Assembly: GCA_018398805.1 (NCBI GenBank)
Contig: JAGFBZ010000713.1
Location: forward strand, 62,001-126,000
Source: Hirundichthys speculiger
Lineage: Eukaryota > Chordata > Actinopteri > Beloniformes > Exocoetidae
Direction: 5' to 3'
Length of the DNA stretch: 64,000 nucleotides
Of this stretch, positions 53,338 to 64,000 are shown piece by piece. The notes beneath the pieces were generated by a model that worked only from the letters and a program-made list of their open reading frames with translations, made no database searches and was not told where the DNA came from. Each line of letters begins with the position of its first letter. The stretch's first letter is position 1. The position numbers were made by a program, and so were the translations under genes.

Positions 53338-54788
53338 TAGGGTTGGGAAAGTTAACGCGTTATTATCGCATTAACGCATTAATTTATTAACGCCGACATT
53401 TATTTTATCGCGCGTTAACGCATGTTGCTCACATGCTTTTGTTTTGAAAAGTCTGTTTCTGGCTGCTGAGGAACCGGAAGATAATTTGCATGTAAAAAAA
53501 TCGGAAAAATTAAAACAGACATGGAGAACGGTAAAATCTTTGAACTCTTACAGTTCAGGTAGCAACTCAGGTAAAAATATTAACAATTCTGTCTAAAAAA
53601 AAAAAAATTTCTGGACTACAACAAAACTTTCAAACCCCTTCTTTCAAGACGATTGCGTCATTTCTCCATGTTCCATCAGATCTGCTCCATGTGTTCACTG
53701 TCCCTGCTGTTCTCTAGCTGGTTACTGCAGTGCGGCTCCATCTAGTGGCACAGATGTGTAATGACAACAGAAAGTCTAGTCTTTTATTATAAAGTGACCT
53801 CCATTTTTGAGAATATGACTTCTAGATTTAAATATCGTCCTATATTTGGGCCAATGCGGTAGTTTGATCAATGACTTATTCAACAGCAGATGGGTGTCCT
53901 GCAATGATGGAAATGAGCATCAGAAGATTCTGAGCTTCATGATCTGAGGAGAAAAAGACTGATGTCAGACGCAGAGCTGGAGAGGCTTTGGTTCATCTAT
54001 ATATGAGCTGAGTTTTCATTCACATTTACACAATATTGAAAATATTATAGTATGTGATTCCAGCGCCGCCATGATACCTGAACTGCTGCACAAAGACATT
54101 TCAGGGTCACGTGGACTGGACAATTAAATATTAAAAACAAATTCAGTCCCGTGGCCTGATTTTTCATTTTGTATTTTTGATCCAAGTCTAAAATTGAAAT
54201 ATTAAAAAAACAGGCATTTTCTTGTTTTTGTTTGCATTAGATTAAAAATGAAAAATGAAATAAAATATCATTTTTTCATTATTTTAAATGTTAATTGACA
54301 GTTGAAAATGGAAAGAACGATTGATACAGAGATTGATAAAGTTACTGAACTTTAACATGGACATTTTTATTTTAAAGTTCTCCCAGACGGAGGATTCAAC
54401 AGAAACAAGGTTATTTGTAACAACTGACAAGTTGAACTCCCCGTTAAAAGTTTCTGCTGTTACCTCAGAAATTACCTGTTTTAATTTTATGATTGTGGCT
54501 CAGGATTTTGTTGGTAGACTTTTATATTTGTCTTAAAGAAAACAGGATGACATTAATGCCCTGGCAGTGGCAATAAGCTTTTAAGATGAGATTTACACTA
54601 AATATGTGTTACTGACAAGTGCTGATGTTAAAAGTGTTTGAACAACAAATGTTATGGCACTTTAGTTCATATGGCAGCAGGACATTTAAATAAAAGTGAC
54701 CTTTACACTACTTTTGAATTCATTATTTGATTTTGCGTATACAATGCGATTAATCGTGTTTAAAAATTTTAATCATTGCCCAGCCCTA
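53338..54788. mobile_element. hAT element with perfect target duplication, 1451 bp
   Basis: Left end TAGGGTTGGGAAAGTTAACG, right end TTGCCCAGCCCTA, and identical 8-bp flanks ATAAAAAC at 53330-53337 and 54789-54796. Internally, around 54370-54480, a decayed BED zinc-finger-like piece of a transposase (NRNKVICNN) is seen. The element lies about 200 bases upstream of the slco2b1 ATG exon. A truncated copy is at about 6690-7241. Confidence 0.93.
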
Positions 54789-54796
54789 ATAAAAAC

Positions 54797-56350
54797 ATGA
54801 TAAAAATCATCTGATTCATAGAAGACCGTGACCTTCTTAAAAAAACTGTTTATTTAATCAAAAATTAGGCAAGAAAATAAATAAATTATTGTGGGAATCC
54901 AAAGTCACCCCTTGCTGCTGTCATTGGTTTTTAAGAGGGTAATCATCAACCCTTAAGATGTCTTCCATAAAAGCAGATGTTTTGTCAGTTTGCTGGTCTG
55001 GAGCATCCAGGTGTGTGTCAACACAATGCCAAAAAGGGACTGACATCAGTTATGGTCTTAGAGAAGCAACAGCTGCTGCGCATTAATCTATAAAAGGTTT
55101 TAAAACTATTCCCTAACTGTTCTGAGTTCAGTGTTTTACAGTGAGAAAGATTTTTCACAGGTGGAAACACTCTAAACAGATGTTAATCTTCCCAGGAGTG
55201 GACGTTGTCCTGGAAAATTACCTGAAGAAGAATCCAAGTAGAATAAAAAAATATAACAACTGCATTCACAATGTTTTTATTAAGTCAAGTCAGAAGTAAA
55301 TATGCATGGAGAGAGAAAAAGATTTCTCTCTGCCCAAGACAACGAAACAGAGTCTTTTAAGCAGCAACACCAGAAGTCCATATATGGTCATGTTGTATTA
55401 CTGATAGGGAGTAGGACTTAACAAAGAGTGGCTTATTTTATGTTTTGTTAGTCTCATATCTAGTATTTGACCTTGCAGGTGCCTGCGAGAACAGAGTGCT
55501 CTTTTCTGTTGCAAAGAATACAATAGCACACGAACATAAGACGAGTATCAAACGGTTATATGAGGTCAGATGAAGGTTATATGAGGTTAGCTGCATTTTA
55601 GGAAATATGGGCCTAAATACCAAAGGTTATATGAGATTAGCTGCATTTATGATATATGAGCCTATATTTCATTCACAACGTCCCAGCAGACTGAGCCCAG
55701 GGTCGGGCTTCAGCTGTTAGATGTTCAAGAAGACTGTTAGAAGACTGAACCAGTACAGTTTGTTTGGAACTGTTTCCAGGAGAAAACCTGAACATGGAAG
55801 CACGACTGAGGTTCACGAGACTCCACCTGAACATCCAGCAGCCCTCTGGAACAACAGACTGCAGAGAGACGAGACCAGAGTGGAGCTGTAGGTGGACTTG
55901 GGTCGGGGGTTGGAGTGACGGCAGGTCTCAGTGGAGCTCCGCTGGTCCTCCTTTCAGCTTGGCAGCACTCGTATTGGATGTCATTTCAGGAACATTTAAA
56001 ATTAGGATGTTTGGACAGATTTCAATCAAAATGAAGATGAGCTTCTGTCACAATTGAATTAAACCAGGACCATTCAAGCGTAGAGCTGGTGGTGACTCCT
56101 GTGGTAACTGGGCTGAGGTGGGCGTGGTCCCGCCAGCTTCCAGGTTGTTCCTCAGGGACAGTGTTGACAAACATGTGAGGCAAACTGAAATGTTCAAGAA
56201 CACTGTGGAGATCTTCTCTCTGTCTTTGCTCCTCAAAGACTCGTCCTTTCACGAATACTCCCTCCCATCTGGCCGTTATATGTGGGCCCCTAAATGAGCT
56301 ACAGGTGGGCTGCAGAAACGGGTCCCACATGTGTCCATCCACAGGATCCA
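54797..56350. other. slco2b1 first intron, with Tc1-like fragment
   Basis: At 55015-55230, sequence resembling the N-terminal part of a Tc1 transposase (AATGCCAAAAAGGGACTGACAT, GGTCTTAGAGAAGCAACAGC) matches 37240-37330. Around 55555-55665 a 60-base unit (GGTTATATGAGGTTAGCTGC) is repeated. A piece of a short dispersed repeat lies near 55950-56040. Confidence 0.45.
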
Positions 56351-56479
56351 TAACAGATTATTTTACTGAAACTGTAAGGGAAACACACAGTTTGCTGCTT
56401 CTGAGACCATGCTAACTTGGTCCACCTGTATCCCTCATATATCTGGCCCACACAGGCTTCCCAGTTGGGGCTCCATCCC

Positions 56480-57262
56480 ATTGGCTCATTTCTGGTCCAT
56501 GTTGTCATGACAGCATCTCCAGTTACAGCCATGAGGAGAACCTCCAGTTCATCCAACATCCCAAAGCTGCTCTACTGGACTGAAATCTGGTGACTGTGGA
56601 GACCACTGGAGGAAGGTGGACTCATTTGATCCAGAAACCAGTTAGAGATGATCATGGTGCATCATCCTGCTGCTGGAAGGATCCATCAGAAGATGGTCCA
56701 CTGTGGTCATGAAGGGATGGAGATGGTCAGGAACGATCCTCAGGTAGACTGGTGTTAAACCAGGATCAGCTGGTACTGAGAACATCTCCTCCAGACCATC
56801 AGACCACCAGCAGCAGCCTGAACCATTGGTGGACCAGGATGGATCCATGCTCTCATGTTGGTTCCATCTGGATGTTGCAGCTGAAATCCAGACTCATCAG
56901 ACCAGACAACGTTCTTCCAGTCTGCTCTGGTCCAGTTCTGGTGAGTCTGTGTTTCCTGTTCTCAGCTGACAGCAGAGACTCCTGGTCTGGTCTTCTGTTG
57001 CTGGAGAACATCTGCTTCAATGTTCCAGTGATGTTCAGAGATGGTGTTCTGCAGACTTTGGTTGAGTTCCTGTCGTCTTTCTATTACCTCCAACCAGTCT
57101 GTCCATCCTCCTCTGACCTCTGACATCAACAGCTGGATATCTAATCTCTCTGGAAACCCTGGAGATGGTTGTGGAGAAGATCCCAGTAGATCAGCAGTTT
57201 CTGGATCACTCAGAACAACAACCAGGGTTAGGGTTAGGGTTAGAGGATTGAATGACACATTC
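56480..57262 (-). pseudogene. Tc1-like transposase remnant
   Basis: On the minus strand, several frames carry decayed Tc1-family pieces: VYLRIVPDHLHPFMTTV (57 kb end of the catalytic core at about 56700-56760), SRMMHHDHL and SGSNEST (about 56620-56650), and VSGDHSHQI-like and HPFM-like words in the order expected of a DDE transposase. Frame changes and stops show that it is dead. Termini were not found. The interstitial TTAGGG tract at 57224-57243 lies at its 5' side. Confidence 0.6.
57224..57243. repeat. Short telomere-like tract
   Basis: About three units of GGGTTA. Small, next to the Tc1-like remnant. Confidence 0.7.
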
Positions 57263-57735
57263 AATCCTCTTTCTCCTCCATTCTGATGCTGGTTTGAACT
57301 TCAGCAGATCGTCTGCACCACGTCTACATGAGTAACTGTATTGAGTCACTGCCCTGTGATTGGCTGATTAGCAACTTGTGATAACAAGTTATTGAACAAG
57401 CGGTCGAAGAGAGTAATTAGGCAGTAAAATCAGGCCTCATGGGTCCATGGCTTCCATGTTGGCCCCATATGAGGTTCTGGGTGGTGGACAGGTGTCTTGT
57501 CTTGCCTCCAGCTGGGTCGAGCACATCGACGAACACAAGTTGGAAATTCACATGGAGCCAATATGGAGCCAGCAGAAGATGCTGGCTGGGTGGTTCTGTC
57601 TCCTCACCATGTTAGAGATCTTACAGCCACAAATCTCACGCTCTCGGACTGGAAGAACCCGAGGTGTTTTATGTTTTTTCCCATCAGCTTCATTTCATTT
57701 GTTAACATACATGCATTTTTTGCATTTCAGACCTA

Positions 57736-57922
57736 CAGCAGGGTTAGGGGTTAGGGTTAGGGATTGGGGTTAGGGGTTAGGGTTAGGGTTAGGGTTAGGG
57801 ATTAGGGTTAGGGTTAGGGTTAGGGTTAGGGGTTAGGGGTTAGGGTTAGGGATTAGGGGTTAGGGTTAGGGATTGGGGTTAGGGGTTAGGGGTTGGGGTT
57901 AGGGGTTAGGGTTAGGGTTAAC
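57736..57922. repeat. Telomere-like (TTAGGG) repeat tract
   Basis: About 190 bases of TTAGGG and TTAGGGG units with GGATTAGGG and GGATTGGGG variants on the plus strand, ending in GGGTTAACCC. Interstitial telomeric-type repeat within the first intron of slco2b1. Confidence 0.93.
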
Positions 57923-58834
57923 CCTGACCTGCAGCAGGTGTGATGGATGTATATTAAAATGAGATTAAAGAGTAAAACAATGTACCACCTCCCTGTGAAG
58001 AGGAATCACCTCCTGAACTGGAGCTCTTTCTTACTGACATAAAACAGACACAAATAGAAAGCATTAACAAAAGGGAGTAGGTGGTCTGTCCTGGGGGAGT
58101 TAACAGGAAGCAGCGTCCTATCAGACTCATCTGCTGGACAGAAAACAGCTGTCCTGCTTCTCTCCAGCTACTTTATCTCCTCCATGCAGACAAACAAACC
58201 AACTGACCCTCATATATCTCTGCCAGCACATCGCAGATAAAACCATGACGTGAGATGAACCAACTTCACATTTGTAAAGCAGTAAACAAGCCAAACCATC
58301 AGGCTCCACCCACACGTGGATCTGAGCTGCTCATTAGAGGTCTCAGTTTGTGCTCAGATGTTCTTCATGTTTGTGAACTGACTCGCTGGATGACTGTTTG
58401 GGTCTGCGCTGACTCGTCACCACACCACAGGTCTGGTAACGGCGGCGTCTACAGAGTTTCTGGAACAGGACTCTTTCTCTTTCTGAAACACAGATGTGTC
58501 CTAAAAAGTCTTGATTTAGTTAAGTTACCCATCTTAATTTAATCATTTTGTGAGCAAAGGACAGTTTAAATTATAAAAGTCAGTCTCACAAAACCTTTCT
58601 ACGACAAAATGTTGTTTTCTTGTAAAAAAAAAAAAAAGATCTAACCAATATCTCTAACTGCAGGAATGACTGAATTAAAACTAGAGTTTGTTATTTCATA
58701 TAATATAAATCAGTGTTGTTTAACACCAATGTGCCCCCAAAGATGTCTGAGCACAGCCCCGTAATGTTACCCAGCATGCATATCTGCAGAGCTGTACATG
58801 TTTCAGAGGGGCTTCAGGCGTGTGAACAGACAGC
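57923..58834. other. slco2b1 first intron, unannotated part
   Basis: No gene recognised. Confidence 0.3.
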
Positions 58835-59838
58835 TGTAGACCAGTAGACCAGTAGACCTGCTGGAGACCAGCCCTGACCAGTAGACCAGTAGACCTGCAG
58901 ACCAGTAGACCTGCAGACCTGCTGGAGACCAGCCCTGACCAGTAGACCTGCAGACCAGTAGACCTGCAGACCTGCTGGAGACCAACCCTGACCAGTAGAC
59001 CTGCTGGAGACCAACCCTGACCAGTAGACCTGCTGGAGACCAACCCTGACCAGTAGACCTGCTGGAGACCAACCCTGACCAGTAGACCAGTAGACCTGCT
59101 GGAGACCAACCCTGACCAGTAGACCAGTAGACCAGTAGACCTGCAGACCAGTAGACCTGCAGACCTGCAGACCTGTAGACCTGCTGGAGACCAACCCTGA
59201 CCAGTAGACCAGTAGACCTGCTGGAGACCAACCCTGACCAGTAAACCTGCTGGAGACCAACCCTGACAGTAGACCTGTAGACCAGTAGACCTGCAGACCT
59301 GCTGGAGACCAACCCTGACCAGTAGACCTGCTGGAGACCAATCCTGACCAGTAGACCTGCTGGAGACCAACCCTGACCAGTAGACCTGTAGACCAGTAGA
59401 CCTGCTGGAGACCAACCCTGACCAGTAGACCTGCTGGAGACCAACCCTGACCAGTAGACCTGCTGGAGATCAACCCTGACCAGTAGACCTTGTAGACCAG
59501 TAGACCTGCTGGAGACCAACCCTGACCAGTAGACCAGTAGACCTGCTGGAGACCAACCCTGACCAGTAGACCTGCTGGAGACCAACCCTGACCAGTAGAC
59601 CTGTAGACCAGTAGACCTGCAGACCTGCAGACCTCCTGGAGACCAACCCTGACCAGTAGACCAGTAGACCTGCTGGAGACCAATCCTGACCAGTAGACCT
59701 GCTGGAGACCAACCCTGACCAGTAGACCTGTAGACCAGTAGACCTGCTGGAGACCAACCCTGACCAGTAGACCAGTAGACCAGCAGACCAGTAGACCTTC
59801 AGACCTGCAGACCAGTAGACCAGTAGACCTGCATCCAC
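58835..59838. repeat. Minisatellite, unit about 29 bp with an 8-bp sub-repeat
   Basis: About 30 copies of a unit near CTGCTGGAGACCAACCCTGA followed by CCAGTAGAC, with runs of the sub-unit AGACCAGT or AGACCTGC inserted. Open frames on the minus strand to 289 codons are by-products. The array lies about 640 bases downstream of the probable first exon of slco2b1. Confidence 0.93.
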
Positions 59839-60477
59839 ATGCCCATCAGAGCTGCTGCTGTCAACCTCTGGATCTGTGCATTTATGGTTAATTATCAGCT
59901 AGTTCCAGCAGAGCCGCGAAAACAAGGAAATATCTACCAGCATGCACCTGGGCAGGTTCCCGTTGGAGGAAGTAGATGTTTGTAAAAATCTTGATTAAAT
60001 CAGTCTTGAAAAGTGAAACTGAGACGCAGCAGAGGAGATCCTCTGGATCTGCTGACTGGAGCTTTCAGCTCCTCTACCTGAACCAGTTCAGCGTCGCTCT
60101 GGTCTCAGATCAATTTCATGAAGTCACTCAGAGAACATCTGATTTTAACTGAGACAAAGGCAGCTTCAGTTCCAAGTCACTCACTAAACTTTGGACTGCT
60201 GATAAACATTTCCACATATAAGATGCAGATGTACAGACTTCAGTATGAAGTCATTTGTTTCAGGATGGATCTGCAGAGCCACTAAACCAGCTCACTGTTT
60301 CCCACTTTCCCAGAATTCCTGCAGTTTCTTTTTTTCTTTCCTTTCTCTTTTTTTTTGATTCTCCAGTGCAGGAAACCGTCTCTCTTTCTCATTCAGCAGC
60401 TCTAATGAAGCGGAAGAGTCCTTTGGTAGAAAGCTGATCCCAAAGAGAAGAGACAGAAGGGGTTTGTTCAGACTCAC
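59839..60477. other. slco2b1 first intron, near the first exon
   Basis: No gene. A T-rich run lies at 60325-60356. Confidence 0.3.
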
Positions 60478-60600
60478 CCTGAACGCAGCAGCTCGATCTC
60501 AGCCTCCGACTCCTCGTTTCGCTTCGTCTCTGGAAGTTCTGTTTTGGCAAACAAGCTGCAGTGGCTGAACTCCTCCACTCCCCCCCCCACACGGAGGAAG
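60478..60600 (-). other. slco2b1: Probable untranslated first exon of slco2b1
   Basis: A good donor (GTTCAGG followed by GTGAGTC) ends a moderately GC-rich stretch without an in-frame ATG to the next exon. It lies upstream of the ATG exon on the same strand. The outer end, taken near 60600 before a C-run, is a guess. The link to slco2b1 is inferred from order and strand only. No TATA box was identified. Confidence 0.4.
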
Positions 60601-63070
60601 GAGGGAGGAGCTGGAATCTGAACTGTGCTGAAGTTGCAACAGCATAATGAAGGACTGTGGGTCCAGATCTCTCAAGTCACTGAAGCTCTCTGAACACCGG
60701 CTGGATAAAGGTGAGATGGAAAACCGACAGACGCGTATACGGAGGTTCTGACAGCTTTAACCTCAGTTCAAACACAGAAAACTGAAAGATGAATGAAGGG
60801 CAGTAAATGTGCAGAACAGAAAGAGAAGCAGAAACAAACTGCAGTCCCTCCACCGACCACTAGGGGCCGACTCCAGCAGTGAGTCAGTCTCCACTGACCT
60901 CCAGGTCAACGCAGCGCTGAAGACTTTTACCATTTTTAGCTCTTTGGGTCCCCCTGTAGGTGCTGGAGGTTCAGTCTGCTACATGTTTCCCTGGTGTCTT
61001 CCTCAGTCGCTGTCCTCCGTCTCCTCCGTCTCCTCCATCTCTCCTTTCAGCACCATCTTGGTCTCCTCTGCTGTCACGACCACAGCAGCTCTGTGAAACT
61101 TGTCTGGTTTTTTGCTGATGACGGGTACGAATGATCACTGCAGCGAGATAACGCTGAGTAAACGACGTGAAAAACAAAATCGAAAAACATATTTTAAGAT
61201 GAACAAAAGTCCGTTGCTCTGCTTTAAAAATGTCTAATTTTGCAGCAAGAATGAAGATATTTGCAGCCTGTTGCAAAGATCAGGCTCTATAGATTACACG
61301 TCAGCTGGTAAAACTATATAAATGAAGTATGCGTGGCTCCAAAGGCCTCTGAGATGAACTAACTCCTGTCAGAGTTTAGAGGCCTGAAATTTTTCTCCTC
61401 TGACGTCCCGTGTGTTCATCAGAACTGGACAACATCTCCGGTCTCGTTTCCGGTTGTTTCCTTGCAGTGGTGAACTGATGGAACCCCAACGTGTCATTTA
61501 CAGCCCCAACTGAAGGTTCTTCACCACTATCTCCCAGCGATCCACCTCTCTGAAGATCTCACTGCAGCATTTCAGTCAGGTTCAGGTCTGCTCTTCGACC
61601 GGATCGTTAGTAAACCTCGATACTTTTCTTTTTCAGGCAATCTAATGACGAAAACTAAAAGATCTGTTACTGCGTCTGGATCATCTTCTGTAACTTGACC
61701 CGGTTTCAGCCAGTCTTCAGCTGCCGGGCCTCACATTTGTCTCTAGAGTACACAGAGGAGCTCATGGTCCACCTAATGACTCCAAGGTGTCCAGGAGCTG
61801 TCAGACATTTTAACTTCGAGCTCAGTGCAGATTGACTCGAGCCAGAGTCACTGGAGGTGGAAGGAACACTTTGAGGAACCAGAGGAGCCATGAGGATCTG
61901 CCGCTGGTCGGAGCGACAGAGGAAGACATTGAAGACAGGGTAAGATGGAGAGTCATCTACGTGAATGTGAAACATAATGAAACCCTTTCATGGAAAAGAC
62001 GATGTAAAGGAAGATGCAACTTGATCAGAGCTAATGGAACAAGTTGCCACAATGCAGCCTCATTTAGAGACGGTCCAGCCCAGATGCCTCAGAGTCCAGA
62101 GACGTCACCCGTTGCCACAGTAGACCTCATCCATGAGTTTCTGGTGAATAACAGTTCTTGATGTAGTGTCAACTGAGTGATCAGAGATCACAGCTGTTCA
62201 GACAGCTTAGACTGAAATTCCTCTGGGTTCCTGGAGAAACATGGAAATCCCTCAGATCTTTCAAAGAGGACCTTTGATTTTTAACATCCCAATGATTTTC
62301 TTACACATTTGTTCAAAAAGTGAACTGAAGGTATCCACGGTCAAGATACTGGACACCACATGGCCAGACTGTAGACCAGATCAGTTCATCAGTTAATTCT
62401 TGATAATCATCCACATTGTAATTCAGTTCCTTCCAATTCATAATCCAATAATTTCCAATTCAGTTGAGTTCAAAATTTCATGCGATGCCTATTAATAAAA
62501 GAACCAGATCCAGACTCAGGGACTGCTGCATTGAATTCAGTTGGCACCACCTGTAATCAAAGTCACATCCAAAGGAACCAGACTCAAAAGAATTCAGATT
62601 AAGGCTCTGACACTAGTCAACCTAAAGGGTCTGAACTCCATGACTGAACAGAAGTTTTATAAAACAGAATCTACCTTAGGGTCTCCAAGGGCTAGAAACA
62701 GTCCTGAATGTGTCATTTACTGGCTATTAGAAAAGCACATTGTGTTCTGTGTCGAAGAGGAAGGGCTTAAACCTTTAAAAGCAGCTGGCCAGGAATGAAG
62801 GAATGAACTCACAACACCCCCCACCCCCCTCCACTTCAGTTTCTGTTTCTTTGACTCCTTGTCTTGGTCCCTTCAAGATGAGAACAGACAAGGCCAGGTG
62901 GCAAAAATTAGAAAGCTGAGACGAGCTTTCAGAGCAAAAGAAACAGGTCACCAGAAAAATGCAGATGGAAGGATGCTGTTTGGTAACAAAGGCATGGATT
63001 CATGTTTCTGTCTTGAGTCAGGATGTTTCTCATTTTTATACCAATGAAAGAAAGCAAACTTTATGACCTG
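60601..63070. other. Right flank, no gene recognised
   Basis: Should contain the slco2b1 promoter at its left end, but no TATA box or CpG-rich stretch is evident. The short dispersed repeat (CCACTAGGGGCCGACTCC) is at 60850-60910. Around 61845-61880 a short plus-strand stretch reads WKEHFEE, a possible trace of the RTE-like LINE. The rest shows nothing I can support. Confidence 0.35.
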
Positions 63071-63262
63071 TTTTACATGAGAGTTAAAAGTCAGGTTTTG
63101 ATCAAAAATGACACCATAACAGTAGAGCTAGAGGCAAAGGAAATGTGATGTAAAATAACTGCACAGCTCAAGAGTGCCTCCTGGAGGTGCTTGGGACCAA
63201 TTACAACAACTTCAGTAACATCTGAATTAAAAAGCAGGAAATTCAAGAAAACTCTATGAAAA
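63070..63262 (-). mobile_element. CR1/L2-like LINE fragment
   Basis: The minus-strand reading FLNFLLFNSDVTEVVVIGPKHL parallels NFLLLNSDKTEVIVFGPKHL in the LINE at 10957-11607. About 190 bases, dead. Confidence 0.75.
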
Positions 63263-63274
63263 AAGTAAATCAAG

Positions 63275-63600
63275 GGGCTCAGTGTGCCTCGCCTGGGTCA
63301 GGATCACCGGGGCCCCACCCTGGAGTCGGGTCAGGGGGAGGGGCTCGTTCAAGAGGCAAAGCCTGAGCAACACCTGGCTGTAACTCCTACCGCTGGCAGA
63401 GCCTCAACCTCATCCAAAGGGAGGTGGGGGACATTGAGGAGAAATGGGGCATGTTCTTTGGCTCAGCTGTTGATGTGGCTGACCGGAGCTGTGGCTGCAA
63501 GGTCGTTTGTGCCTGTTGTTGGAGCAACCCCTGAACCCGGTGGTGGACACCTTAGGTGAGGGAGGCTGTCAAGCTAAAGAAAGGGCCAATTCCAATTCCT
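63275..63600 (+). mobile_element. RTE-like LINE fragment
   Basis: Matches the 5' part of the LINE at about 24700-25200 in order: CCGGGGCCCCACCCTGGAG (present there in a related form), GGGGGACATTGAG, GACATGTTC-like, GCTGACCGGAGCTGTGGC. Frames are broken. Confidence 0.75.
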
Positions 63601-64000
63601 CCCTTAACCCTCAATCTCAACCCTCGCTCCGTCTTCGCCCCTTAATCTTGGCCCTCCAAAGTAAGTGTCAGGGATATCTTGTGACTTAGAAATTGGACAC
63701 CCCTTGAGTGCAGTTATGTCTTCAGACTGTGGGGGGCGGCCTTATATCAAAGCTACATCCAGTCTGTCAAAAAAACGGCGACGACCAAGAAGAAGGAGAA
63801 GAAGACGTAGAAGAAGCATAAGATAATATAAATATATATAACGACGACAGTAAGATAGTTTCGTAACATTTATATCTTTATTAACTATGAAAATACGTAC
63901 ATTTGTACATCGCTTTTTTTGGCGCCATCCTTTTTGAAGACATCTTGGCAAAAATACGCAATGCCTTCAGGGTAGCCCTTACTTCCAAGAGTTAGCCCTC
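63601..64000. other. Window end, no feature recognised
   Basis: No gene or repeat identified. A purine-rich run (AAGAAGGAGAAGAAG) is at 63790-63820. Confidence 0.3.

Noticed and set aside
58720..59838. Leu/Val/Gly-rich minus-strand open frames to 289 codons.
   Set aside because: By-products of the ~29-bp minisatellite. Three frames are open at once.
61001..61096. Minus-strand frame ending in an acidic tail (GEMEETEETEDSD and stop) after a TTTCACAG, resembling a terminal exon of a neighbouring gene.
   Set aside because: The acceptor lacks a pyrimidine tract, no upstream exon was found to 64 kb, and the tail matches no family I recognise. RNA-seq would decide.

Overview
The window is vertebrate nuclear DNA, and its repeat types and gene content point to a teleost fish: split genes with GT-AG introns, fish-type odorant receptors, and CR1/Rex-like, RTE-like, hAT, Tc1 and retroviral repeats typical of ray-finned fish. 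I cannot name the species. Nothing prokaryotic is present (no operons, no CRISPR). I did not find a new multi-gene system.

Left part (1-9.1 kb): two closely related odorant receptor genes on the minus strand. The first is cut by the window edge and the second is complete. Both have a candidate 3' splice site four bases before the ATG. Between them lie a decayed endogenous retrovirus (LTR, gag, protease, RT and RNase H remnants, plus strand) and the 3' part of a hAT element. At 9.2-12.1 kb there is a 16-bp minisatellite and a hAT element into which a CR1/L2-like LINE has inserted.

Centre and right (17.6-60.6 kb): one large gene on the minus strand, slco2b1, a solute carrier organic anion transporter. 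I could place 14 coding exons (17644-53098) and a probable non-coding first exon near 60.5 kb. Splice phases agree throughout except in exons 5 and 8, which carry +1 and +2 base indels. Removing both gives a 653-residue OATP. As written, the reading frame meets a stop at the end of exon 5, so this is either an inactive copy or allele, or a sequence with errors.

The slco2b1 introns are crowded with mobile elements (several hAT elements with readable 8-bp target duplications, RTE-like and CR1-like LINE pieces, Tc1-like remnants, a TA-flanked MITE) and with long tandem arrays. These have units of 12 bp (about 1 kb, each unit carrying a CAGCTG E-box and abutting the exon 5 donor), 15 bp (about 2.4 kb), about 47 bp (palindromic), about 50 bp (decayed), about 29 bp (about 1 kb), and telomere-like TTAGGG. 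The long open frames in these arrays follow from unit lengths divisible by three and are not genes.

Right end (60.6-64 kb): no gene recognised. It contains short fragments of the same two LINE families. The odorant receptor genes lie downstream of slco2b1 on the same strand. From memory, mammals also have an OR gene close to SLCO2B1, so the linkage may be old, but the window alone cannot show this.
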